This document shows positions 1 through 13,100 of a stretch of DNA of 64,000 bases, one piece after another; positions within the stretch are counted from its first letter, which is position 1, and every line of letters starts with the position of its first letter. Below the pieces are notes generated by a model. That model did not search any database. It had not been told where the DNA came from and saw only the letters and a program-made list of their open reading frames with translations. The DNA comes from Impatiens glandulifera (Eukaryota; Streptophyta; Magnoliopsida; Ericales; Balsaminaceae). Location: positions 21,182,117-21,246,116 of the forward strand of contig NC_061866.1 in assembly GCF_907164915.1 (NCBI RefSeq), read 5' to 3'. A program made the translations under genes and the position numbers.

Positions 1-1091
<1,091 letters not shown>

Positions 1092-1464
1092 TTCCTTGAT
1101 TAATAGTCCATCTATGCCAATGTCAAATGAGAGTTTTTATTCTCATTTCTTTCCAATCTACCAAGACATATTGATTTCTAAGGATAATTCTAATGAACTA
1201 AATTTAACTACGAATAATGGTGAAAATGAAAGTCTAAAGAAAAATCACAAGGAAAAGGAACCGATGATTTTAGAAACCGAACAAATGATCGATCCTAAAA
1301 GCTTCGATTGTGCAGTTTTGGTGCCGAACCAAAATCAAAATTTATATAAGTCGGGCTCATCAACCACTCCAATTCAACCATTATATGGAAATGAATTTCA
1401 GGTGGACCCTCTTGATTGGTTCGATGAAGAATATCTCTCATTTATGGAGAAGTATCTTTCCTAA
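1092..1464 (+). CDS. Possible last exon of an unidentified protein with an acidic C-terminus
   Basis: The open frame runs from a plausible acceptor AG at 1090-1091 to a TAA ending at 1464. The first in-frame ATG is at 1114. The peptide of about 117 residues is Asn/Ser/Glu-rich and ends in an acidic aromatic stretch (DWFDEEYLSFMEKYLS). Its composition is far more protein-like than the surrounding AT-rich DNA. Such tails occur in plant transcription factors such as MYB proteins, but no DNA-binding domain is visible upstream. The product is therefore unknown. It could be a genuine terminal exon, an orphan small ORF or a gene relic; only the open frame and composition support it. Confidence 0.35.
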
Positions 1465-2828
1465 GAAAAAAATGTAGACCTCATATCAAGGGAGTGCAAT
1501 AAGTTCTCATGCTAGTGCAATATGATTTGTATTGGTTCATTTTTATTATGTGATATAAACTAAGAACATATGGCAATTTTGTTTTCAATTAAAATTTTGG
1601 AAAGGATCAACATTTTAATGCTTTTGGCTTCATGATTAAGTTGAAAAGATTATCTTCTCACTCTTTTTTCTTATAAGAAATTTAAATTCAAATCAATTTT
1701 TTTTATATGTGTTTATATTATTTTTTATCATTGTCATTTTGTTGTACTCTCTTAATTATTTTTTCGTATTAATATTTTTTTAATTAGTTGAAGTGTGAAT
1801 TGCAGTTCTTAAAATTTGCACTAAAACTATATGGTTGCAGGAATTTTTGTGATAAATAAGATGTAGAGATTTTGTTTACATTTAAGAATATTATAGTGTT
1901 ATTCAAACAAATATGATCACAAAAAGGTATTAATTGAAACTATAAAAAACAGAGCTTTATTAGCATTATTTTAAGAAAGGTGGATTTTTGTTTCTATTAT
2001 TGACTTCCAGTTTATGCATGAACATGTTTTATATTGATATCCCTTTTAAAGAAAAGTCCTACAATTATATTTTTTTCGTAAATTATGTCTTTGTTGGTTG
2101 ATATCAAATCTTTAAAATTATTGGTTTTATAATCAAGCTCGAACTAATTACACTTATATTTTTGGTTTGTTGAAGTTTACCTATATTATTTAAATATTTG
2201 AAATACTAATAGTATTTATTGTGTGTTACTTTTCTCATGAATAAGAAAACAAGAAAAAGTTAGGAAAAACACTCTAAATAAATTCTATAGCATAATAAAA
2301 TTGTTTTGAATTTGAATTTCTTATAAAAAAAAATAATGATTTTTTTTTCAAGGTTAACTTAATTATTAAGCCATAAACATTATAACGCTTGCAATATTGA
2401 TATTGAAAACAAAGTCACGTGTATTCTTAGTTTTACATTCACATACTCAAATATAAATTCACACAAATTTTATTTTACAAATATGAGAGAGAAATTATTG
2501 CACTCATATGAGGGCTACATTTTTTCTTCAAGAAAAATATTAATCCATAAATGAGAGATATTGTTCATCGAACCAATCAAGATAGTACGTGAAATTGATT
2601 ACCAAGGATTGCATTGAGTCGTGGATGATCTCGGCTTATTTTAATTTTGCGTCTCATCTAGCACCAAAAATTTAACAATCAATGCTTTTAAGCGTTTTCT
2701 CTTGACAAATGTGGTGAAGAAGTTTTATTGTTATGCCTCCTCTTAGAATATATTTCAACATGGTTCTGTAATTTAACAAGTTAAAAATTGAATGAACAAG
2801 TTAAAAGCTATATGTATAATATTATGTC
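1465..2828. other. Intergenic, no feature recognised
   Basis: AT-rich, with many stops in all frames and no terminal inverted repeats or recognised protein remnants. Confidence 0.5.
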
Positions 2829-3010
2829 CGGGACAGACCTAGGAATTTTAGTTAGGGTGTGCTTAAAAAAAATTAATTTTGGTAAGGTAGAATAAAATAT
2901 AGAGAAAATTATAGATTTAACGAGTGATAAACGTGAGTTTAGTTAAATTTATAAAAAAATTAGTGAATAAAAATGAAAAAAAATATATTAAGGAGCCTGT
3001 CCCTATTCTA
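2829..3010 (+). repeat. Interspersed repeat, related inverted copy near 37340-37580
   Basis: The block beginning GGGACAGACCTAGGAATTTT and continuing GGGTGTGCTTAAAAA matches, in reverse complement, the block near 37530-37575 (GACGGACCTATAAATTATGG and GGTGAGCTTAAAAAAC). Both copies are AT-rich and non-coding. I did not find clear ends or a target-site duplication, so the class is open. Confidence 0.5.
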
Positions 3011-3924
3011 CTATAAACCTTTTTTTTCTGTTAAAGCCCTCTCAGTCCTAGTGCTAGTCCTAGTATTAGTCTTAGCCTAGATCCATCTCGAAAGATAATT
3101 ATTCTTATATATAAAGGAATATTAAAAAATATATGTTAGGAAACAAAAATAAATTTAATAAACTAAAATTTTAATTAAGTTCTATATATTTAAATATAAT
3201 AAAAATATTTCAAATTTAATTTGTAAACGTGTCCAACCAAATAAGTGAACCCCTCCCATACCAACATTTTTAATATAATTATAGTAAAACAATTGTTATT
3301 AAATATAAAATAATAAAATAATGAAATGATGTTAATTCGTTTTTTCCAAAAAAAATAAATATATATATATATATATATAAAAGAATAAAATAATAATTAA
3401 TTATTACAAAAATAATTAATTTTTATTAAAGACTTTCTTATATATGTTTTCATTAAACTCATCGTCCGAAGATTTATTGATAAATTAAAAATAATATTAT
3501 GAATTAACTAAAATAAACTAAAAATAAATATATATAATATGTAAATAAAAAAATTAATAAGATATAGTTTAAGAAAAAAACTTTAAAGTAATTATGTAAA
3601 TAATAATAATATTATTTTTAAAAGATTTGAATATACTATTTGAATATAATTATTTATTATAAAATATGATTTGAATATAAAGAAAATAAATAAATTAAAA
3701 GATAAAAAATACCCACAAATTATAAAAATACTAAAAACCATATAAACAAATTATAAAACATAATTAAAATACAAATAATTATTCAAATCAAACAATAAAA
3801 AATTATTCAACCTATCTTTTTTCTCTTTTTCAAACAATTCTTAAGAACTCATTTACATATAAACAATAAACGAACCCTTTCCGATCATACCCACATTTTA
3901 AACAAATTTTCCCAAACTACTCAC
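3011..3924. other. AT-rich intergenic sequence with short TA run
   Basis: Contains a short degenerate CTAGT(C/A)-type repeat near 3050-3080 and a TA run near 3359-3380. No genes are visible. Confidence 0.5.
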
Positions 3925-4125
3925 ATTTTCATTCTCATTCTCAAACTACTCATCTTCCCTCTCTATAATATTAATTAACTCATTAATTAACTCACTCTCT
4001 CTCTCAACCCACTAATTAACTCTCCCTCTCTAAACCCATTAATTAACCTCCTCTCTCTCTCAACTATTAATTAATATTCTCACTTTTAAACTATTAATTA
4101 ATTCATTTTATCTCAATCAAATAAT
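3925..4125. repeat. Degenerate TTAATTAA / CTCTCTCT tandem array
   Basis: An irregular unit of roughly 30-35 bases repeats about five times. Each unit combines ATTAATTAA with a CTCTCTCTC tract and AAAC or CAAC. Polypyrimidine and palindromic AT blocks alternate on the plus strand. Confidence 0.6.
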
Positions 4126-4439
4126 TAAAATATATTATATAAATATTAAAATAAAACAACACATATATTTTATTTTTATTTAAATATATAAATATAATAT
4201 ATATATAGTTCAAATTAAATACACTAAATTAAATAATTTAAATAACTATTATAAATTAAAATAAAATATATTAACAGAACTTGAAATAAAATATATTTAT
4301 AAGATTAATAAAAGTAATTAATTCAAAAATAAATTTTGATTTTATTTATTCAAAAATAAATCAAAATAGTTATTTTAATTTTATAAATTGGTGGGTAAAT
4401 TTTTAGTGCTTATAGTTGGAACATTGATATTTTATTAAT

Positions 4440-4900
4440 TTAGCGAGATTTTCATTAGTAAAAATTGGAGTTTTACCGATAGATTTCTCTGACAGATAAA
4501 TACTGAAAGAAAGAAATCAGTCAAAAATAAAAACATATAAAGATAGGTGTACAAAATATGTCGGTATTATCATGCAATATCAATAGATATATTCTAAAAC
4601 TATCGGCTTTGGCTCCTTCCAAAAACCGTGCTTTTTCTAGTGGGTATATACCAAAAAAATTATACTAAATATGTCGTTTTGGCACTTTCCAAAAGACAGA
4701 AAAAAAAATTCTAAGTGTTGGACTTTTTATGAAGGGATATGCCGAAAGATTTTATATTAAATCTGTCGGTTTTGACTCCTTACAAAAAACAGAGAAAAAT
4801 TTATTAGTGATGGGTTATTTTGGAGGGATATGCCAAAAGATTTGGTGAAATTTATCGGTACAGACTTTGTCAAAAGATTTGTTAAAATCTTTCGGTACAA
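4440..4900 (-). mobile_element. CACTA-like terminal/subterminal repeat remnant
   Basis: Read on the minus strand, a block starts CACTAGAAAAAGCACGG (plus-strand end near 4642). It is surrounded by degenerate repeats of about 100-115 bases sharing TCGGTTTTGGCTCC, GGGATATGCC and AAAGATTT. A CACTA terminus with repeated subterminal motifs is typical of En/Spm-type elements. I did not find the opposite end or the 3-bp duplication, so this is a remnant call. Confidence 0.35.
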
Positions 4901-4949
4901 GCTTTGCCAGGAGATTTCAACAAATATACTTATCATGCTATAACTACTC

Positions 4950-5717
4950 AAAGTTCCACGTACTCAAATATTCCACCAGCCCACGTTATGTATTGTCCCG
5001 TACACCACGATCAAGCTAATATTCTGCAATACAATATGGTACGCCATGATCTAACAAATATACTTCTATGTACCTTCTCGTACACCTACCGTACATCTAA
5101 CGGATAGTTGGCCCGTATCAAAAAAGAAAATTCGACCGTTGCTACGACTTTAGTATAAATAGCAAGTAGATTACAACGGCGAATCTCTCCGTCTCACCTG
5201 AACAATTGCACGAATTCTGAATTACCAAACTGTGTGTTTACTTTCTGTGTGATTCACTAAGCTAAGTTAAGCAATTGTTTATTGTACTTTCTGTGTGAAA
5301 TTTCAGTATTGTAAGTTGAACAGATGTTATTTGTTTAATAGAGTGTTAGCTAGAAGTTTAAAAGCAGACAGTTGTTAAGTCATGTGTGTTTGACCAGGTT
5401 TGTGTAGTGTTCTATACAAATCAAAGTCTTCTTGTGAAAAACCTTCTAGAAATAGAATAAATGGTGACGTATGAGTTTTATCTTCGAACATCCATAAAAC
5501 TCCTTGTCTTCTTTCATTTTTGCAACTTCCAAACTCTTATCTGACGCTTCAAATCGAGTAAACATTTCCGCACTTGAATCCCTTCAAGAACTTGCGAAGA
5601 TTTGTGAATAATAGAAACAAATTTTAATTTTTAACATGGTTAAAATCAAATTGAAAGTATCTTAAGTTGTCAACTATATTAAGACTCCCCTCTCTATAGT
5701 TGTCACCGATCCCAACA
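4950..5717 (+). mobile_element. Copia-type LTR, 5'-truncated
   Basis: This stretch is a diverged relative of the right part of the solo LTR at 23802-26083. Shared blocks in the same order include CACGTA.TCAAATATTC, a TTCGACCGTTG block, TTGTAAGTTGAA.AGA, GCACTTGAATC, and a final GTCAC.GATCC block. It ends CCAACA at 5717, a canonical CA terminus. The left part, including any minisatellite, is missing. Immediately downstream is a pogo-type transposase reading frame, so the LTR probably landed inside that gene; AATAG just after the LTR may be one side of its duplication. Confidence 0.6.
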
Positions 5718-5830
5718 AATAGTTTTGGAATCGGTCACTCAAAAAGAAGAATTACAAACTGCAACAACTTTTTACAATTTTTTATTACAATACAAGAAGA
5801 CAATGTTCCAACTCTTAAGTGCAATGTAAA
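5718..5830 (+). pseudogene. C-terminal tail of a pogo/Tigger-like transposase, copy 1
   Basis: The frame immediately downstream of the LTR gives a 36-residue tail (IVLESVTQKEEL, then LLQYKKTMFQLLSAM) and a stop. The same tail recurs at about 6443-6550, downstream of a recognisable DDE-transposase C-terminal segment. That shared tail is the basis for this call. Everything upstream of it in this copy has been replaced by the LTR. Confidence 0.5.
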
Positions 5831-6049
5831 GATTTAAAAATAAACTCAATACAGATTAGAATTTTAAAAAAATAAGAGACTAGATTAATTTTTTAATAGA
5901 CAATCTTAGAATTTGAAAACTTTTTGTATTTATTAATTTATAGTTTCGTTTGGACCAATTTATATACACTGAAATTGCAAAACATTGAGTTGTTTTTTTC
6001 ATCATAAAAAATGATTTCAAAAATTCAACCATGTGATGCTGGATAATGA

Positions 6050-6570
6050 GAGCTTTTAAAATGTACTATCGTAAAAGGTTTTACATGATATTAGTTTTTG
6101 ACATTTTTTCTTCGAAAAAGATTAATGTTTTAGATGCTATAAATTTGGTTGTCTCAGCTTGGAGAAATGTGCAATAAGAGACCATAGCAAATTGTTTTGA
6201 CACTGCAAAATTCGTTCGACGAATCCAACCGGCTTAAGTGATTTAAACGATCTATATTATGGAAAAAAAACATTCGTGAACTTGAAAACTTGATTATGGG
6301 TATGCATTATCGACACAAAATGGATATGAATCATTTTTTAGACTATCCTATTGAAAAAAATGAATGTTAAGAGGTTCAAAGCATTAAAGAAATTGTGGAT
6401 GATACCGTTCAAAATCCAGTTGATGAATAAGTTAAGGAAGATTCAATAGTTTTGGACCCGATCACTCCGAAAGAAAGCATTGTAAGTGATAACAACTCTT
6501 CACAACTTTTGTTACAGTACAAAAAACTATGCTCCAACTCTTAAGTGCAATATAGAGATTTAAAAATAAA
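6050..6570 (+). pseudogene. Pogo/Tigger-like DDE transposase, 3' portion, copy 2
   Basis: A decayed frame contains YYRKRFY, then KKINVLDAINLVVSAW and ETIANCF. This order is characteristic of the end of the DDE_1 (CENP-B/Tigger/jerky) transposase domain, where an alpha-helical 'aW..v...TI.nCF' block follows the catalytic core. An in-frame TAA lies inside the block (near 6160) and more stops follow. The acidic tail ends with a variant of the copy 1 tail (IVLDPITPKESI, LLQYKKL). The N-terminal HTH and catalytic core are absent. I am fairly sure of the family from this segment; the element has no identified ends. Confidence 0.55.
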
Positions 6571-7016
6571 CTCAATAAAGTTTTGAATTTAAAAAAAAAA
6601 AAATTGATTAGATTAATTTCAAAAGAGTTATTATCTTATTAATTAAAGTCAACTTTTACTGAACAGATGTTTTACTATAAATAGTTATGTAGAGAGTTTT
6701 CACTATAAATGAGATTTAAGCCTATAAAAAGAATGAAAAAAACAACTTAAACAAAAATAATTGTGCTTGGTAGATTATATTGTGGAGGAAAATTCAATGA
6801 AAAAACAAAATATATATTATAACCAAATAAATTAATATATTATTTTTAAATGTTTAAAATATGAATACAGATATTGATCCATTTGGGATAAAAATATTAC
6901 ATGGTTAAAATTGTAATAATTCAAACTCAATGAAACAATTCAAAATACAAACCTCATTTAATAATAGCCATACTTTCTGGAAATCTGTACACTCAAATTC
7001 TCATAAATAAATAACT
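6571..7016. other. Intergenic, downstream of the AIR synthase gene
   Basis: AT-rich with no coding features. It should contain the 3' UTR and polyadenylation region of the minus-strand gene ending at 7017, but no single signal stands out in sequence this AT-rich. Confidence 0.4.
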
Positions 7017-9099
7017 TCATATTATCTTATAAGTCACACCATCACCAACTACTACTTCACCAATTCGATAAGCAGATTTCGGTATGCTCTCCGCCGCTTC
7101 TCTGCTCAACACAAGAACCATCCCAATTCCATTATTGAAAGTTCTCAACATTTCATCGTCGTCAATTCTTCCCACCTAACATAACCAAAATCAACTTCAT
7201 TAAAAATAATAATAATTCCAAATAACAACTCTTTTGAAATCATTCTAAATAACAATACCTTTTGAATCCATTTGAAGACAGGAGGGATTACCCAGGAGTT
7301 CTTGTAAATAAGTGCACCAAGCCCTTTTGGAAAAACCCTAGGAATGTTATCTGTAAATCCACCACCCGTTATGTGAGCTATTCCTTTAACACCTCCTTGG
7401 CTTATAATGTCAAGTACCTTTCTCATTAATAAACAAATAAAATATTAGAAAAAAAAAATCACATTCTAACGGTTTGAATAAAAGAGAAATAATAATACCT
7501 GTTTCACGTAAATAACAGTAGGAGCCATAAGAGCTTGACCTAATGTAATGTTTTCACCTGGAAGTTCATCTTTTAGGGAAAGTCCACTTTGATCCAAAAC
7601 TCTGTATAAATAAAACAACATACCATGATATGATTACATTATCAAGAAAACAGTTTAATAACTGTTAAAAAATTAACATACCTTCTAACAAGTGAATAAC
7701 CATTAGAATGAACCCCACTAGATGGCAGCCCGATGAGAACATCACCAGCTGTAATGTTTTTTCCATCAATGACAGCCTCCTTCTTAACTATACCAACAGC
7801 AAAGCCACTTAGATCGTACTCGCCATCTGCATAGAAGCCCGGCATCTCTGCAGTCTGCACTTGATACAACTTTAGAGATGTAGCCCAATATCAAACATAA
7901 AAAAAATAAAAAAGATACCAAGGAAGGACTCAAAAGTACCTCTCCTCCCAAAAGAGTGCAATCAGATTGTTGGCAACCATCAACAATTCCTCTTATAACC
8001 TATATTAACACAAATCTTTGACATAAAAACCTCTTAAAATCTAAATCAAGAATTAGTACCATGAAATTTAATGTTACCTTTTCAGCAAGATCAACATCAA
8101 GATGGCTTGTGGCAAAGTAATCAAGGAAAAACAAAGGCTTTGCTCCAGAAGTAACAATGTCATTGACACTCATTGCAACCTAGAGGAGAAACCATTAGGA
8201 GCATAATTTAGTTAGTTGGCAAGAAGCAACCATTTTCCAGCAAGAAACAAGATGTGTTTTTACTAAAAAGAAATTGCAACCGGTAACTAATAAATCCTAC
8301 CAGATCAATCCCAATAGTATCATGAATTCCAGATTCAAATGCCAGCTTAAGCTTTGTTCCCACACCATCTGTACCGGCTACAAGATAAGAATCACCTGAA
8401 AAGAAGAATTTAAATGTTAAAGACACTCTCAACTACACTCCATGATTAAAAACCTCTCCAGTCTCCACCTCATTCTGACCCCCAAACTTTATTTTAATTT
8501 TACACTAGTAATAAGGAAAAGAAAAAAACCTTCCAAACAATACACAATCTATTTAATGTACAACATTCAAATTTTGGTGGCGGAGATTATCATTGTTGGG
8601 AAGCAATTTATCATCTGTATTCTATTCTTGGTTGGGAAATTATCAATTCTTACCGACCTTTGTACAAATAACAAAATAGAAGATGCGTATTAAAGCAGGT
8701 AAAACCCAATTGACATCAAGGAATCAAACCAAGTGTCTAACTTAAAGAAATCATACCCAGAGGGAAAAGTCCTCCAAAGCCACCAATTCCTGGTGCCATT
8801 TTTGCAATTCTTCTCACCAGTTCAGAACCTGCATCTATATCAACTCCAGCATCCTTGTAAGTCAGACCAGCAGTTTCACTTACACCAGTTGACATGTGAA
8901 CAATCACCCCAGTCTTTGATGTTCTACTAGAACCAGCTCTCCCAAAATCCATAGAGAGAGCAGGAAGCCTTTTCAAACCATAATTGAAGACTGGCCTGCA
9001 AGATGACAACTTGGGTGCGGGTGGAACCTCAGCCAATGATTTATTCCAATCAGGTAAGCATCTGGAAAACCCTGCCTTGGCTCCGATGGATGTAGACAT
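7017..9099 (-). CDS. PUR5: AIR synthase (phosphoribosylformylglycinamidine cyclo-ligase), probably plastidic
   Basis: Catalyses the fifth step of de novo purine synthesis, ATP-dependent cyclisation of FGAM to AIR. Eight exons on the minus strand join in frame at GT-AG sites: 9099-8757, 8395-8301, 8179-8078, 7999-7940, 7854-7682, 7601-7499, 7417-7259 and 7175-7017, giving 397 residues. After an S/R-rich N-terminal extension of about 70 residues (likely transit peptide) come [69 protein letters not shown] and [18 protein letters not shown], the conserved PurM signatures in order. Length and order fit plant AIR synthases, with no stops or frameshifts. Introns are short (78-121 bp) except the first (361 bp). 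The start is the first ATG of the N-terminal frame. A TTTTTTTTACTAG acceptor just upstream (near 9113) suggests a 5' UTR intron. Confidence 0.95.
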
Positions 9100-9720
9100 G
9101 GCGGGAAAGACCTAGTAAAAAAAACAAATTGAGGAACCAGAGAACAGCCAAAAATTAGGTTTAACCCGAAACAACAAACATATTAACAAAAACTATTAAA
9201 ACCAGAAACAAACAAAAAAAGGATTTGAGGTAGGCTACTCGGTAAGATGAGTAACATGAGCCAATTTTAACTTATTTGTTGATAAAAATGAAGATTTATA
9301 ATGTTTTTCTTATCTTCCTCCCTTAACATACTGTAAAAACAAATCTTGCCTAGTTGGAGATGATAATCAGAACAGGCCAAGACTGTAACTAAATATCTCA
9401 TATCATCAGTTCATAAATCTCTAGAACAATTAACAAACATATTAATAAATACTAATGATGGTGTTGGGATTGCGATTGGTCTGAGTCTAGCCTGGATTTT
9501 AGGAGAAGAAAGAAAGTACTAAACTGGAGGCTGGACAGTGGACGGCTCTCGGCCGATGAAGGTGGACGACTGGGAAGCGTCGGCGGTAGGCTTAGGAACT
9601 AAGGTAAGGTAAGAGCACAGCAAAAGTCGGCGAGGATCAAGGGAATGAGGAGAGATGATGATTAGGGTTTGGGTAAAAAGTTAAAAGAGAAAAAGAAAAT
9701 TAACTCATCAAAAATAAATT
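9100..9720 (-). promoter_or_regulatory. 5' UTR / promoter region of the AIR synthase gene
   Basis: The minus strand carries a splice-acceptor-like tract about 14 bases before the ATG. A GC-richer, pyrimidine-rich stretch follows at about 9480-9660 (TCATCATCTCTCCTCATTCC and a CGCCGACG-type segment). This looks like a transcribed 5' leader exon. Intron donor, transcription start and TATA element cannot be fixed by eye. Confidence 0.45.
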
Positions 9721-10732
9721 TAAAAAAAAAATCATTTACTTCAAATATAAAATTTTACTTATATAAATGGTTATTAAATACACTAGCAAAATCTTTTTTG
9801 CCTTGCACAAAATGAAGGGAACTTACTTAACATGTGATAATATATATTAATTTTAAAAAATTGTAAAAAACAAAATATAACATTGAATTTTTTTTTGTAA
9901 CCTTGAAATATTTTTAATTATTTACACAACTAAATCAAGATGAAAACCTGTATAAATAATAATAAATTTGATTGACTTAAAACTTAATTTCTTTTTTGAA
10001 TAGTATTTTAAAAGGAGAGGATAAACCAAAGAATAAAAGTTTTCTCTTAAATGGTATCTTGAAAAAAAAAAAACTATTTGTTCAATCAAAATATATTACC
10101 TTTAGTCGGTAATATTCTTAATTCTAATAATAGTAATAATATTAAATTAAAATAAGATATATGTTCTATAATATAAATATAAAAATATCTTAATATTACT
10201 TTTAAAACATTTTTAATCTTAAAGTCACATAATATATGTAAATGTATTTCCATCTTTTCAACAAATGTTTGTAATAGTATTAATTTAAAAATAAAATATA
10301 TGTTCTATAATATAAAATATGCTCTAATCCTAATATTACTTTTTAAAAGAGAATTAAACTTGCCTTCTCTTTTGAACTTTTGTTATTATAAACTCGTTAA
10401 AATTTAGTCCAAGTACATTAAAATATAATATATCAAAATATATCTCTATTATTTTAATATGCATCATCTAATTCTATCATATAAGTGATTATACTCAGAA
10501 TATAAATCACTACATCTGAGATTAACAATAATATGAACTTAATTCTAATAAGTAATAATAGTATTAACATAAAAATAAGATATATGTTCTAAAATATAAA
10601 ATATACTACAATCCTAATATTCTTTTTAAAGAATTTGGAAAATTAATCTTATTGTCTCCTTTAACCTCTACTACATATTTTGGTCCATATATTTTATAAA
10701 ATTACTACCTAAAATTTTTTTATAAGCTGTAA
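9721..10732. repeat. AT-rich intergenic DNA with a ~100-bp sequence repeated three times
   Basis: A block containing TAAGATATATGTTCTATAAT and TCCTAATATTACTTTT occurs near 10110-10210, 10275-10350 and 10540-10630. A related block (GTCCAAGTACATTAAAATAT, CTCTATTATTTT, ATACTCAGAATAT) at 10408-10500 has two relatives just beyond the MITE, near 11305-11490. No protein remnants are visible. Confidence 0.55.
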
Positions 10733-11287
10733 GACCATCTCCAACCCTCAACACCATTTTCAACTCCAAAATGCAGTAAACATCACATCAAACAGTAATC
10801 CATCTCCAACCCAAAAACTCATTTCCAAACTCAAAAGAATATTCTCAAAATATTTTTTTTTATACTAACTTTTTAACTTTATTAATATTATCTATATATT
10901 TATCAACTTTATAAATTTAACACCAATCTTTTCTTATTTGTTTATGAAACAAAATTTAATTATAAATTAACAATTCATACACATAAATATAATTTAAATA
11001 AATTATTAAATAATTAAATAAATTATATATTAAAGATTATAAATATATAAAATTAGAAAAATGTTTAATATAAAAATAAATAAAGAAATCCTTAATTAAA
11101 AGAAACACAAAAGTTGGAGGACATGATTACATTTTATGCCTAATTGCAGTGATGAATAGTAGTACGCCAAATTTGCCGGCTTCTCTCTCCATATTTGCCG
11201 GATCTGCAAAATGCCGCTGGAAATGCCGTAGGGTTGGAGCAAAATGGGCTACTGCAAACCCATTTTGCAGTAGGGTTGGAGATGCCC
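10733..11287. mobile_element. Tourist-like MITE (PIF/Harbinger type)
   Basis: The 555-bp element has terminal inverted repeats. The left end reads GACCATCTCCAACCCT; the reverse complement of the right end reads GGGCATCTCCAACCCT. Both sides are flanked by TAA (10730-10732 and 11288-11290), the TWA duplication typical of PIF/Harbinger. The interior is AT-rich and non-coding, except that the last 130 bases are GC-rich and contain repeated TAGGGTTGGAG and ATTTTGCAGTA motifs. No transposase is present. Confidence 0.8.
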
Positions 11288-11290
11288 TAA

Positions 11291-12213
11291 GGAGTCCTAT
11301 CCAAGTACATAAAGATGATATATCCAAATATACCTCTATTTTTTCAATAAAATGTTTGTTTTTACTATATCTTTCAAGTCTAAGTACATTAAGATGGTAT
11401 ATTCAAATATACCTCCAATTTTTCAATAAAATATTTCTTTACATTATATCTTTCAAGTCTACCTTACCAGTGATGATACTCAGAATATTGTCAACTCACT
11501 AAAATAATTATATGTTGTTTGCTACCAATTTAATTGAAAATAATTGATTTCGTTAATAATTAATTTTATAAATCAACACGGTCTATCTGTCTGACTTTTT
11601 TTTACCATCAATTTAGGGGATTAGCGTCCTCGCCTCATCGCATAATCCTCATTAGTTATATGGAAATACACATGCAAACAATAATTAATTAATGGATCTT
11701 TTAAAGTATTTAGAGAATTCTAAAATATCAACTAAAAGATCTAACAAAATTATCTTATATTCAAATGACAATATGAAAAAAAAAAGTATGTCTAAACTCA
11801 ATAGGCATCTTTACACGGATAAAGCACGTTATTAACTACATGATTCTCCTCATCAGGTTTCATTTGAGGCCATATATACTATTTGCACAGGAAAACTTTG
11901 AGATCTTAAACTTCTTAGAAAATTGAAGGGGAATTGAAACTTGGACTTAAACAGGCTTTAAGTTTTCTCATGTGAGTTTTGTCTCTATAATTCCAAAAGA
12001 GTTATATATTTCCTAAATTTGTCTTCTAATGTTGGTTTCTTCTGCAAAGAGTTGTTGGTCTATTCTCTGGTGGGTATATGCAGCATAACACTGTCGGTTA
12101 TTTTAGTGGTTATCTATGGTGCTAACTTCATCATATGCAGTAATTATGCAACAAAAAGGGTTTGACTTACTTAAATAAGAGACGCTTCCACCACTCTCAA
12201 TTTAAGGGTTAGC
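11291..12213. other. Intergenic, no gene recognised
   Basis: The first 200 bases carry two further diverged copies of the CTAAGTACATTAAGATGGTA block seen left of the MITE. The remainder has no recognised domain. Confidence 0.45.
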
Positions 12214-12618
12214 TTGAATATCTCTACGCATGTCACGAACTTCAAACCATCCATATTCCTCGAACAAACCAGACAGATAAATCTACTTGAGAATGATATG
12301 ATATTAAAAGCGTTCAAGATTAGTGGCTTTCCTAAGTTTCAATCAACTAATATTGATGAACATGATTCCTCTTTAGGCTGGATGCTGAGAGCTTCCGCCA
12401 TTGCGATACCTTCTTTTCCTCCCCTAACCCTTCCACGCCGCCGGGAAATAGAAATTGCAGCGAGGAAGGAGAAGAACGTGACTCTTGGTCGCCGTCACCT
12501 CCAAGCCGACACGTCTAAAATCCTAGCGTCCGGACATGTATACATAATGAATGGAGTATGTGAAGTTTCAATGACTTACAAATGTCTGCCAATTATTTAT
12601 CACAATCACGACTTCTAA
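12214..12618 (+). other. Unrecognised 134-codon open frame, part of it duplicated at 12995-13100
   Basis: The frame is open for 134 codons, but its only GC-rich portion (about 12425-12535) is a sequence that recurs at 12995-13100. Both copies contain CCCTTCCACGCCG, TAGAAATTGCAG, GGAAGGAGAAGAA and CTCTTGGTCGC. The second copy does not keep the same open frame. I do not recognise a domain. It may be a duplicated fragment of a gene leader exon rather than a functional protein. Confidence 0.25.
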
Positions 12619-12994
12619 TAAAACACAAAAAAAAAACATATTTTCCAATCACCATAGACTGATGTCAATATCATCGTCATATTCAGGAGCACTCTTCAGC
12701 ATTTGTATAAAACTTGATACTTCTTTGGATTTCTTTTCATTGACAGTCTCAGTACAAACGGCATAAATTAATAGAACTTGTTGAACTGAATATATATATT
12801 TTATCACTTTCATTTCACAAACAAATTATGTAATCTTATGATAAACAACCTTCATTCTGACATTCAATTGACTTTAGAACTTGTTGCTTTCCTCATTTGT
12901 TAGTTCATCTGATGATAATGTTGTTCTGTCCAACCTCCCATTAGTTTTCCAATAAGTATTTTCTTCTCGTGTGAGACCTGCTCTTCCTTTCAAA

Positions 12995-13100
12995 CCCTTC
13001 CACGCCGTTGGGAAGTAGAAATTGCAGTGGGGAAGGAGAAGAATGCAACTCTTGGTCGCGGTCACCGTCCAAGCTGACCCAGTCCAAATCCTGATTGAGA
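12995..13100. repeat. Second copy of the GC-rich block at 12425-12535
   Basis: About 105 bases align with the earlier block at high identity by eye, with scattered substitutions. They lie in the same orientation about 570 bases apart. Confidence 0.7.
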
